DNA from: Bacillota bacterium
Lineage (GTDB): Bacteria > Bacillota > UBA994 > PWPR01
DNA: 50,078 nt
Assembly: GCA_028280325.1 (NCBI GenBank)
Contig: JANQLZ010000083.1
Span: 1-50,078, forward strand
Reading direction: 5' to 3'
Part shown: piece by piece, positions 43,337 through 50,078 of the stretch
How positions within the stretch are numbered: position 1 is the first letter of the stretch
Layout: each line of letters begins with the position of its first letter
Notes under the pieces: model-generated
What the model saw: only the letters and a program-made list of their open reading frames with translations
Databases searched by the model: none
What the model was told of the DNA's origin: nothing
Position numbers and translations under genes: made by a program

Positions 43337-43570
43337 CTAAGTGGTTATTTTTATTTCCAAAACGCAAAGTATTATGTGCTTAACTTTAGGGCCGCTAATA
43401 ATTAATATGTAGTGTCCACCTAAATAAAAGTACATCTAATGGTCAGTTTAGGTATGAGTATATATCATTAAAAAATTTGATAATTAAGATATTGGACGTT
43501 GGGAAATGGTGTTTAATAACTAAATATAGCTTGACGGACTTATGTGCCACTAAACTTACGATGATATCTA
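43337..43570. other. Intergenic region between two minus-strand units
   Basis: A+T-rich, with no supported ORF. TAGTGTCCACCTAAATAAAAG near 43410 has the look of an IS end, but no partner end was found. It separates the XRE cassette promoter from the stalk-domain gene. Confidence 0.35.
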
Positions 43571-44488
43571 TTAATAATTAACACCACCCTTAAATTTGAT
43601 GAATATATTAAAAATATTGCTACGCATATCATAAATATATGACATTTCCACAATATCAAGAAAATACAAACTTTGCCTTAGCTCCTCTCTTTCTGGGGTA
43701 AACCATCGTGCTGCTAAATCCTTGTCGCTATAATCTTCATATTCATGTATATCAAAGATCCAGGCAATCCAATAGATATTGATATGTGTTGTACCATCAA
43801 TAAGCCGCATGTGGTCATCAGGCACCAAAAACTGATTGTCTTGCAGCTCAACCGCTTCACCAGAGAAATTAAATACCAGCTCCTGATTATTGTTAGTGAT
43901 GTAAGCAATTTTTTTACTGCTATTCCACGATATGATGTCCATGAATTTGCCAAAAACATCTCTTATCGGAACCCAGTTATATTCACCGTATTCTATTTCG
44001 CGTTCATTCTTGACCACTTTATTAAAGTCTTTGAACCAGTTTTCTGCAAAATAATTATTAAAACAGTAAATCGTTTCTGTCTCTTCGAATAGCTTAAAAA
44101 GCCATTTAGGGTCCAGGTAGGCTGTACCTTCAGTATACTTCTTGTACTCATCTGGAACCAGCAGATAGTTATCATCAGCACTTAAGTCCTGATCAGAAAA
44201 ATTTAAAACCAGACTACGACCGTTATTTGTAATATAAGCTATATTGTTATCACTATCCCATGATACATTTTTAGTAATCTCGCTAAATGCCTCTCTTACT
44301 GATACCCAACTCTGTTCATAATATGTCTTTTCAAAGACATCTTTTAGTACTTGAGTAGAGTATAAATGCACCTTAGTCTGGGGCATAACTTCAAAAAAAT
44401 CTTTGGGATAAGACCATACCTGATAGACATTAGTTATCAGTAACATCAGCACAGACACTATAACTGTTACCTGTTTTATTTTTTTCAT
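43571..44488 (-). CDS. Secreted protein with two copper amine oxidase N-terminal-like (stalk) domains
   Basis: 305-aa exported protein. A signal peptide covers about residues 1-27. Two tandem repeats follow, each with W-V-(S/P)-(V/I)-R-(E/D)-x-F, then WDSDNNIAYITNN or WNSSKKIAYITNN, and a final YLDPKW or HINIYW helix. This is the copper amine oxidase N-terminal-like stalk domain (PF07833 type) common on Bacillota cell-surface proteins; no amine oxidase catalytic domain exists. The C-terminus is short and unknown. ATG 44488 has AAGGTGAG upstream. A decayed relative lies at 46779-47015. Confidence 0.78.
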   Translation of the reverse strand: MKKIKQVTVIVSVLMLLITNVYQVWSYPKDFFEVMPQTKVHLYSTQVLKDVFEKTYYEQSWVSVREAFSEITKNVSWDSDNNIAYITNNGRSLVLNFSDQDLSADDNYLLVPDEYKKYTEGTAYLDPKWLFKLFEETETIYCFNNYFAENWFKDFNKVVKNEREIEYGEYNWVPIRDVFGKFMDIISWNSSKKIAYITNNNQELVFNFSGEAVELQDNQFLVPDDHMRLIDGTTHINIYWIAWIFDIHEYEDYSDKDLAARWFTPEREELRQSLYFLDIVEMSYIYDMRSNIFNIFIKFKGGVNY

Positions 44489-44628
44489 AATTATCTCACC
44501 TTCAAAAGAAAAACGTTAGATACTGTGTTTATCATTTAAATTAAAAAATATCAGATTTGCTTAATGCATATCATCATAATATAAAATGATCTTAAAAAGA
44601 ACATGATTATAGCATAGAATTTTTAGTT

Positions 44629-45549
44629 TTATTCTCTGCCCTTACAATTTGCTATCCACTGTTTAATTTCATCAAAAAATTGAGGATCAGTTTTGTAAGC
44701 CCCCCGGCCTCCAACCCAAATATGGTCTTGGCCGATCTTCAGCAAAGAAGGGTATCCCCGGCTGGAGCGATGGTCGGATTCATAATATAAATGTATCTGA
44801 TATTCCATTTTAAATCCCAGATAATTATCAGGTTTAATAAAGATATATTTACTCACAATATCCTTAAACTCCTGAATACTATCTGCATTACTATAAAATT
44901 CTCCCAGTAAGACATCCTCGGAGATATTGACCTCTATTAACCTGTCCAGCTTGTAGAATGATCTAAAAAGACTAGGTTTATCTTTAAACTCTTTAGAGAG
45001 GATGTCTGAATATTCTGCTGTATAATTTCCAATATTCGTTTTAAGCTCATCAGTGAAATCAAGTCCCAGTAAATTCTTTTCTTTAGCATAACTATCTGCA
45101 ACTTGCCAGGCATTACGGCTGTATTCTAACATTTGCAGCTCGGGACCGGTAAGTTTTATATCAGCTGCTGTTGGCGAGTTATATCCTAGTCTAAGATAAT
45201 GTGAAATGTTCCAAATGCCACTAAGATCACTGTTTATGTTCTGCCACTTTTTATCCATGTAGGGTAAACTTATAATCTTTAGCTGCTTTATTGCTATATT
45301 ACACCGTCTCTTTTCATCATTTAACTCATCCACTAGCTCGGCACGATTACCGTCAATAACTTGCTCAAAGAGTTCATTTCTAATAGCAGTGTCATAAAAT
45401 TGCGCAAGATAGGTTGCTATCAGCTCATTATTTTGTTTATTAACTTTTCTTTGGTGGATCAAAAAAATAACTGTTGAGAATATGCTTATGATCAAAAACA
45501 CTCCAATAAGCACTAAAATTCCATTTACCTGATTAACACTTTTCTTCAT
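44629..45549 (-). CDS. Membrane-anchored protein of unknown function, paralog 1
   Basis: 306 aa, not recognised. One N-terminal membrane helix (residues 9-31) leaves most of the protein outside. It shares with the upstream gene a common layout: (M/F)YD-x-x-IR, a W-x-x-A-D segment, then E-(V/I)-NISEDVL, F-(Y)S at a fixed distance, and a C-terminal (G/N)-DHI. These two proteins are therefore paralogs. The genes are two bases apart and surely co-transcribed. No catalytic motif is evident. Confidence 0.72.
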   Translation of the reverse strand: MKKSVNQVNGILVLIGVFLIISIFSTVIFLIHQRKVNKQNNELIATYLAQFYDTAIRNELFEQVIDGNRAELVDELNDEKRRCNIAIKQLKIISLPYMDKKWQNINSDLSGIWNISHYLRLGYNSPTAADIKLTGPELQMLEYSRNAWQVADSYAKEKNLLGLDFTDELKTNIGNYTAEYSDILSKEFKDKPSLFRSFYKLDRLIEVNISEDVLLGEFYSNADSIQEFKDIVSKYIFIKPDNYLGFKMEYQIHLYYESDHRSSRGYPSLLKIGQDHIWVGGRGAYKTDPQFFDEIKQWIANCKGRE

Positions 45550-45551
45550 TG

Positions 45552-46631
45552 CTATTTATTCATACCTTCATTGATTTGTAAAAAGTCTCTAAGGTCATCT
45601 ATGAGCTTTGGGCTGCTTTCATACATCCCATCAACCTGAATTTTATAAAACCATTCATTCCATAGATCTGCTCGGTCTTTAAATCTTTGATATGGAAAAG
45701 AGTGTATAGTTTTGGAGATACGTATATGGTCATTTCCTACTTCTATTAAGAAGGGATTCATCCTTCCTTCCTGATCCTGAAAAACATTAATATAATAAAC
45801 GGGCTTAAAATCAGGTTGGTCTTTAACCCGGACAAAGCTGTAATTACGCATCATTTCCTCAAACTGCTTCACACTCTCACCGCTGTAATATTGATCTGGC
45901 AGTACGTCTTCTGAGATATTTATTTCTGATAATTCTCCCCTTTTACCCATAAAGATTGAGAAGGTTCTGGGCATGCTGAGCAGATTTTTGATTAGCTGAT
46001 AGCCGTGCTCTGCAATTAAATCTGCTTCTGGAGTGATATAATTAATATTGGTAATCCAAGGACCGCTGTTTATCCTTCCATACCGGGTAGTACTACGGGC
46101 AGAGATGCCAACAAATACTCTTTCCAGCTTTTGCTCTCTGGAAAATTCATCGGCCTTGTTCCAGGTACCTTTAATCAATTCTAAGACCCTAACTTCTTCT
46201 GATGTTAAACTGGGCTTATCCGCTAATCCATGGAAGTAACTATTAGTAAACATTAATAAATTATTATCATCTAATACCGTACCTAAATTAAGTTGATTTA
46301 ATGCAAAGTGATTCTTCCACTGCCTGCTCATCTCTTTGCTTCTCAGTAATAAACGAGCTTTTATCGCCTGCTGCGTTCTATATATCTCTTTATCCAGTGC
46401 ATTCAGGGCGGTTATTTCACCTTTTTCGATTGCTAAATTAAATAATGAATCCCGTATCTTTGAATCATACTGCATAGCAAGGCTTTGCTCAACAACATAC
46501 TTCTGAACTTTGGCATTTCTGGAACTGGAGTACACTAGCCCCACCATTGAAATAACTAACACAATTACTAAAATAGCTAACGTTGCTTTAGGGTATGCCA
46601 ACTTACTTTCTAAATAGTTTATTACCTTCAT
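45552..46631 (-). CDS. Membrane-anchored protein of unknown function, paralog 2
   Basis: 359 aa, not recognised. N-terminal membrane helix at about residues 15-35 (ATLAILVIVLVISMVGLVY). The extracellular part shares the LSEINISEDVLPDQYYSGES segment and the VGNDHIRI segment with paralog 1. It is the first gene of the pair; ATG 46631 has AAGGAGCGGG upstream. Tandem duplication followed by strong divergence is the simplest origin. A sensor or surface role is conceivable, but nothing in the sequence proves it. Confidence 0.72.
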   Translation of the reverse strand: MKVINYLESKLAYPKATLAILVIVLVISMVGLVYSSSRNAKVQKYVVEQSLAMQYDSKIRDSLFNLAIEKGEITALNALDKEIYRTQQAIKARLLLRSKEMSRQWKNHFALNQLNLGTVLDDNNLLMFTNSYFHGLADKPSLTSEEVRVLELIKGTWNKADEFSREQKLERVFVGISARSTTRYGRINSGPWITNINYITPEADLIAEHGYQLIKNLLSMPRTFSIFMGKRGELSEINISEDVLPDQYYSGESVKQFEEMMRNYSFVRVKDQPDFKPVYYINVFQDQEGRMNPFLIEVGNDHIRISKTIHSFPYQRFKDRADLWNEWFYKIQVDGMYESSPKLIDDLRDFLQINEGMNK

Positions 46632-46778
46632 TAACCCGCTCCTTCAAGCCAATTTGTGATACATCAACATTAGAGTATTGATAGTACTATATTATGTATT
46701 TACCCAATGTGATATTATCTAAGCAATTTTATAACGTTTTCTTCAATGATATAAATTAGATAGCTGCACGATTTCTAG

Positions 46779-47015
46779 CTAATCTCCCTGCTTAACCCTT
46801 GTACCGTTTGTGTATTGAGGCTTAGCAATTGGAGGAATAACCATCGTCATGCCTGTACTACCTGTTTCAGTGTAGATTAAAGGTTTGAGGACAACAAACT
46901 GATTCTCCAGTATAGTTACTTCCAGCGGTAAATAAGCCTGCCCGTCTTTTTTAGCTATCTGCAGTGGGAATGAGTTGATAGTTTGATTACTGCTCCATAA
47001 ATACTCTATAGCTTT
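46779..47015 (-). pseudogene. Fragment of a stalk-domain-like surface protein
   Basis: A 78-codon open frame without a start codon reads ...LWSSNQTINSFPLQIAKKD, then GQAYLPLEVTILENQFVVL and a GTRVKQGD end. The FPLQIAKKDGQAYLPLEV portion resembles the end of a copper amine oxidase-like stalk repeat, the domain found intact at 43571-44488. It is preceded by an in-frame TGA and overlaps the 50-aa ORF. I interpret it as the 3' remnant of a deleted gene. Confidence 0.55.
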
Positions 47016-47158
47016 TCACTAAGGTGTTTCCTTGTTTCCTCAGCAACTTGATCAAAATCATATCTTTTATCAGTTGCTTTTGCTTCTATTGCAGCTTGTT
47101 TTAGTTTATTATAAACTTCAATATAACTTTTAAATTTATCGTATGTTGCTATACTCAT
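47006..47158 (-). CDS. Small hypothetical protein, 50 aa
   Basis: A 50-codon frame beginning MSIATYDKFKSYIEVYNKLK and ending ETRKHLSEKL. It is charged and predicted to be almost all helix, with no known domain. GGGGTGG lies 3-4 bases before ATG 47158 and overlaps the 3' arm of a strong hairpin. It follows hicB by about 40 bp on the same strand, and could be a partner of that orphan antitoxin. I do not recognise it, and coding status is only probable. Confidence 0.5.
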   Translation of the reverse strand: MSIATYDKFKSYIEVYNKLKQAAIEAKATDKRYDFDQVAEETRKHLSEKL

Positions 47159-47165
47159 TACCACC

Positions 47166-47195
47166 CCGAGCACTAAACACGTCGTTAGTGCTCGG
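47166..47195 (-). promoter_or_regulatory. Hairpin between hicB and the 50-aa ORF
   Basis: CCGAGCACTAA and TTAGTGCTCGG form an 11-bp perfect stem with an 8-nt loop, starting right at the hicB stop. There is no U tract; instead the 3' arm runs straight into the GGGGTGG ribosome binding site of the next ORF. It may restrain translation of that ORF or partly terminate transcription. Confidence 0.6.
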
Positions 47196-47582
47196 TCAAT
47201 CCAAACCTAATTTACTTTTAAGTGCCTCCTGTAACACTGCAGAGAAATTAATATGCTCTTTTTCAGCAAGTCGATTAAGATAATTTGGTATTGTTAAATT
47301 CTTTCTTACCATCCTATTATCTTCTTTACGTCTATATTCCCTAAAATCAATGTCTACCAGAGTAACTATATCACCTGCTTTAGCTTCAGGCTTAAGGGTT
47401 TTAGGTTCTGGAATAGTTTCGCCTATATCTTCTTTGCAAATACCCCATAACCCAATTGCATCTCGAGCCATGTCAATAGCATCTGGAATGTTTATTCCTT
47501 GAGTATTAATGTTTAAATCTGGAACGTAGACAATATATCCTTCTTCAACAGGTGTAAGTATAATAGAGTATACTTTTTTCAA
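47196..47582 (-). CDS. HicB family antitoxin-like protein (no HicA seen)
   Basis: About 128-aa protein with a HicB N-terminal domain (KKVYSIILTPVEEGYIVYVP, then INIPDAIDMARDAIGLW) and a C-terminal ribbon-helix-helix (RKNLTIPNYLNRLAEKEHIN). HicB normally neutralises the small RNase HicA and represses its own operon. No HicA-like gene is visible on either side. The start is taken as TTG 47582, eight bases after GGGTGG, because it gives the usual MKKVY opening; GTG 47594 is possible. Confidence 0.82.
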   Translation of the reverse strand: MKKVYSIILTPVEEGYIVYVPDLNINTQGINIPDAIDMARDAIGLWGICKEDIGETIPEPKTLKPEAKAGDIVTLVDIDFREYRRKEDNRMVRKNLTIPNYLNRLAEKEHINFSAVLQEALKSKLGLD

Positions 47583-47594
47583 TGTTAACACCAC

Positions 47595-47889
47595 CCTTCT
47601 ATTTTTTTTGATAGTTCAAGTTTTGCCCTTAGTTATACCATAGGCATTATATTCGTATTTGTAAATAATAAATCTATAGTTCTAATATTTTCATGCAAAA
47701 CTATAACATCAATCTAGCCCAGAAGTTGAACTTTGATAGTCAGTTATAGAATTTCATTGTCATTTATCGATTTCTTGACTATTAAAGTACGGTAATATAC
47801 CATTATTACAATAGTCTAAAGCCACTAACTGGCTTTAAATTTATATAGTTTTATTGATAAAACTGGTATTTAGCAGAGGGGGTATATTA
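47595..47889. other. Divergent intergenic region, about 295 bp
   Basis: A+T-rich region between hicB and the DUF3795 gene, probably holding both promoters. AAAGCCA-CTAAC-TGGCTTT (47818-47836) is a clear inverted repeat that could be an operator or a weak terminator. No HicA frame was found here. Confidence 0.45.
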
Positions 47890-48444
47890 ATGAAAGATTA
47901 TAAAAGGAGCTACCCTTTATTTTCGCTTTGCGGCTTAAACTGTGGACTGTGTACAATGAGAATAGGCAATTATTGCCCTGGTTGTGGTGGCGGAGCAGGT
48001 AATCAGACATGTGCAATTATAAGATGCAGCCTGCAGCATGGCGGAGTCGAGTACTGCTACCTGTGTGAGGAGTACCCCTGTGAAAAATATGAAGGTATTG
48101 ACGAGTATGACTCCTTTATAACTCATCGCAATCAGTTAAAGGATTTTGAGAAAGTGAAGAAAATAGGTATAGAAGCTTATAAATCTGAACTATCTAAAAA
48201 AATTGAAATATTAAACTATCTATTGGCGAATTACAACGACGGCAGAAGAAAAACTTTTTTCTGTTTAGCTGTTAACCTTTTAGAACTGCAGGATGTAGAA
48301 GATGTAATGAAGCAAATTGCAGCTGATGATGATTCTAATTTGACGCTGAAGGAAAAAGCGGTTCTTGCTGTAAACCTGTTTAAAACCATGGCAGCCAAGC
48401 GAAATATAGTATTAAAACTTAATAAGAAACCTAAGAAGAAGTAA
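47890..48444 (+). CDS. DUF3795-like cysteine-rich protein
   Basis: 184-aa protein with many cysteines in its first half: SLCGLNCGLCTMR, YCPGCGGG, CAIIRC and YCYLCEEYPCEKY. This CGLxCxxC ... CPGC ... C ... CxxCxxxPC pattern is that of the DUF3795 family, thought to bind metal (zinc or an iron-sulfur cluster). The function is unknown. The start is ATG 47890, behind AGAGGGGG; an upstream in-frame start at 47854 lacks a ribosome binding site. The C-terminal half is basic and helical. Confidence 0.8.
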   Translation: MKDYKRSYPLFSLCGLNCGLCTMRIGNYCPGCGGGAGNQTCAIIRCSLQHGGVEYCYLCEEYPCEKYEGIDEYDSFITHRNQLKDFEKVKKIGIEAYKSELSKKIEILNYLLANYNDGRRKTFFCLAVNLLELQDVEDVMKQIAADDDSNLTLKEKAVLAVNLFKTMAAKRNIVLKLNKKPKKK

Positions 48445-48565
48445 TCATCAATATAACTTGGTAGGCTACCCAGTTTGCAGGTATATGCGATTATTTTCAA
48501 GACGTTCTAATACCTTCTCAGTTATTTTATCTTGAGATCAACTCAATGATAGTATGGGGGGCATC

Positions 48566-48994
48566 ATGATAAATAGATTCTTGGATATTAAAGATTATAT
48601 GCTAAAGAAACAAGTGTTAAATGTGCTTAGCTTATCACAATATAAGCCCACATTAGATAAAACAAAGGCACTTGCAATAAAGTATATTAATGACTGCAAT
48701 ACATTTTGCTATGGATATGGAAATATTGATAATATTATCGGCATTATTGTGTTAGAAAAGCAGGATTTGTATTATGAAATACTATCAATAGCTGTAGATA
48801 AATCACATCAACAACAAGGTATTGGATCAAAACTAATTCATAACGCAATTATTAAAAGAAACATTAAACGTCTAATCGCAGAAACCGACGATGATGCAGT
48901 AGAATTTTATAAGAAGAATAATTTTAATATTATAAACTTAGGAGTGAAGTACAACAATACAGTAAGATATAAGTGCGAACTAATTGATAAATAG
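48566..48994 (+). CDS. GNAT family N-acetyltransferase
   Basis: 142-aa acetyltransferase. The acetyl-CoA-binding motif A reads VDKSHQQQGIGSKLI (Q/R-x-x-G-x-G/A), preceded by a beta strand LYYEILSIAV and followed by AVEFYKKNNFNI, the usual C-terminal motif. The substrate is unknown. ATG 48566 is preferred because GGGGGG lies a few bases upstream; an in-frame ATG at 48554 has no such site. It converges with the next gene, with one base between stops. Confidence 0.83.
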   Translation: MINRFLDIKDYMLKKQVLNVLSLSQYKPTLDKTKALAIKYINDCNTFCYGYGNIDNIIGIIVLEKQDLYYEILSIAVDKSHQQQGIGSKLIHNAIIKRNIKRLIAETDDDAVEFYKKNNFNIINLGVKYNNTVRYKCELIDK

Positions 48995-48995
48995 A

Positions 48996-50078
48996 TCAAT
49001 TATTAAATTCTAAACATTTCAAGTAGCGACCTTGTCCTGGATAAGACACTGGCTGCTTCACAATGCCTCGTCTAACTAATTCCTCGTTAACTTCACCAAA
49101 GACTAAATGCCAAACTTCATTAGCGATATCCTCTCGTGTACATTCAAAATGTACTAACTGCGTATCGCTTAAAATTTTGTCCATGTTTTGTACGAAATCG
49201 CCATAGATCCCAACGATTTTATCCAAAAAAGGTTCAGATATTAAAACAATTGTCTGCCGAATATTATCATAAACAGGAACGATAATCTCCGCATCTTTAA
49301 CATAACCAAATATCTCTAGTAGCCGGCCCGCATAAGGTTCAATTGTCAAACCTAACCGCTTTCTCTCAATCGCTTGATTAAGGTGATCACCTAAGGCACG
49401 AGGCTCCCAATCTGCTTCCTGACATATCGCAGCAATACTCGCGAACTGCGGTGTAATATTACCAGCAATTATCCTTTGCCGAGCTCGATAAACATCTAAA
49501 CGAGCTCCTAAACTAGTACCAAAGGAAACAAAGTGGCCACAACGATTCCAGGAACAAAGCAGGTCGACACTTTCCTCTATAATCTTGGGATGCTTTTCGC
49601 TGCCAATAATTAGATAACTGAGCCCATTATTATGTATCTTAGATGTCGTAACTATACTATTTCTTTCGAATTCGTCAAAAATTATCCCATCAAGCAGACC
49701 TGCACATATTGCAAAGTAGGCATGGTGTTTTGGTGTAAACCGTGGGTCTAAAGAACTGATTCCTTGGTATATCTGTTCTTTATGGTTCTCAATCACCCTT
49801 ATAATCGCTGTAATCGTTGGTTTAAGGGCACGCTGAATCTTATCAAAGTCATCCACTAAAAATAGAGGAAAAGCTATTTGCAATTTATCTTTTAATATTA
49901 AGGCGTCGATGGCCAATAATTGAGACAATAATGCTTGATTCTCAATATCCTCAGCGCTTGCTCCCGCCAATACTTGATTAATAATCTCATCAACTCCCTG
50001 TTGATTCAACACCACCCTGGGATCAATCTCCAGTTGCTTACTATAATCAATGCTATCATAAAAACCAAATTGAAAAGT
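48996..50078 (-). CDS. Unknown protein, 5' end beyond the window
   Basis: Not recognised. The frame is open from the stop at 48996 to the window edge; GTG 50015 is a possible internal start, but the reading continues upstream in frame (FYDSIDYSKQLEIDPR before it) without another start, so the gene is probably partial here. The visible ~360 residues look cytoplasmic and helical, with HAYFAICAGLLDGIIFDEF, WNRCGHFVSFGTSLGARLDV and YPGQGRYLKCLEF as distinctive segments. No signal peptide or catalytic motif stands out. Confidence 0.6.
   Translation of the reverse strand, partial: TFQFGFYDSIDYSKQLEIDPRVVLNQQGVDEIINQVLAGASAEDIENQALLSQLLAIDALILKDKLQIAFPLFLVDDFDKIQRALKPTITAIIRVIENHKEQIYQGISSLDPRFTPKHHAYFAICAGLLDGIIFDEFERNSIVTTSKIHNNGLSYLIIGSEKHPKIIEESVDLLCSWNRCGHFVSFGTSLGARLDVYRARQRIIAGNITPQFASIAAICQEADWEPRALGDHLNQAIERKRLGLTIEPYAGRLLEIFGYVKDAEIIVPVYDNIRQTIVLISEPFLDKIVGIYGDFVQNMDKILSDTQLVHFECTREDIANEVWHLVFGEVNEELVRRGIVKQPVSYPGQGRYLKCLEFNN

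Noticed and set aside
43745-44092. 115-aa plus-strand frame
   Set aside because: It is antisense to the stalk-domain gene, whose two internal repeats and signal peptide mark it as the real coding strand.
47595-47889. HicA toxin partner of HicB
   Set aside because: No 55-70 aa frame with the HicA GSHH-type motif is present upstream or downstream on either strand.
1-50078. CRISPR arrays, rRNA, tRNA, replication origin, integrase or full IS
   Set aside because: None was seen: no regularly spaced repeats, no tRNA cloverleaf recognised by eye, and no transposase, integrase or replication initiator coding sequence. A tRNAscan or Infernal run could overturn the tRNA part.

Overview
The window looks like a chromosome segment of an anaerobic, low-to-moderate GC Bacillota (Clostridia). 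Strong AGGAGG-type ribosome binding sites, frequent TTG and GTG starts, intrinsic terminators with U tracts, a Bacillus-type purine operon order and a complete lysine fermentation operon all point that way. Species cannot be named from this sequence. No rRNA, tRNA or CRISPR array was seen.

About 1.4-14.7 kb (minus strand) is one long operon for fermenting lysine to acetate, butyrate and ammonia. In transcription order it reads kdd, kamB, kamC, kamD, kamE, kal, kce, kamA, crt, hbd, atoD, atoA, thl. In front of kdd lie two complete lysine riboswitch aptamers in tandem. In each, the 3' strand of helix P1 is also the 5' arm of an intrinsic terminator. That layout predicts that lysine turns transcription ON, the reverse of the usual lysine-repressed biosynthetic switch. 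Butyryl-CoA dehydrogenase and a lysine transporter are not in the window.

From 14.7 to 27 kb there is a TIM-barrel sugar isomerase-like gene; a GntR/YtrA regulator followed by a DUF1648-type membrane protein and a lipoprotein alpha/beta hydrolase; a histidine phosphatase; a peptide-type ABC transporter whose two ATPases are fused in one protein; and a small DUF3899-like membrane protein.

From 27.2 to 39 kb (minus strand) is the de novo purine operon purE'-B-C-S-Q-L-F-M-N-H-D. Its first gene is a 45-codon purE remnant that joins the N-terminus of PurE to its C-terminal helix and overlaps purB by ATGA. Between promoter and remnant lies a 230-bp MITE-like element with terminal inverted repeats and a 6-bp target duplication. 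trmB lies just upstream, and its terminator abuts the pur promoter.

From 39.7 to 50 kb is accessory DNA, clearly richer in A+T. It holds a 159-bp MITE-like element, a creatininase-family gene, and a four-gene toxin-antitoxin-like cassette (XRE/ImmA-IrrE peptidase, PIN-like protein, small basic protein, zinc ribbon). It also holds a stalk-domain secreted protein, two paralogous membrane-anchored proteins, a decayed gene fragment, an orphan HicB, DUF3795 and GNAT proteins, and a gene that runs off the right edge. Several small genes (purE remnant, zinc ribbon, 50-aa ORF, pseudogene fragment) were found by reading the minus strand directly.
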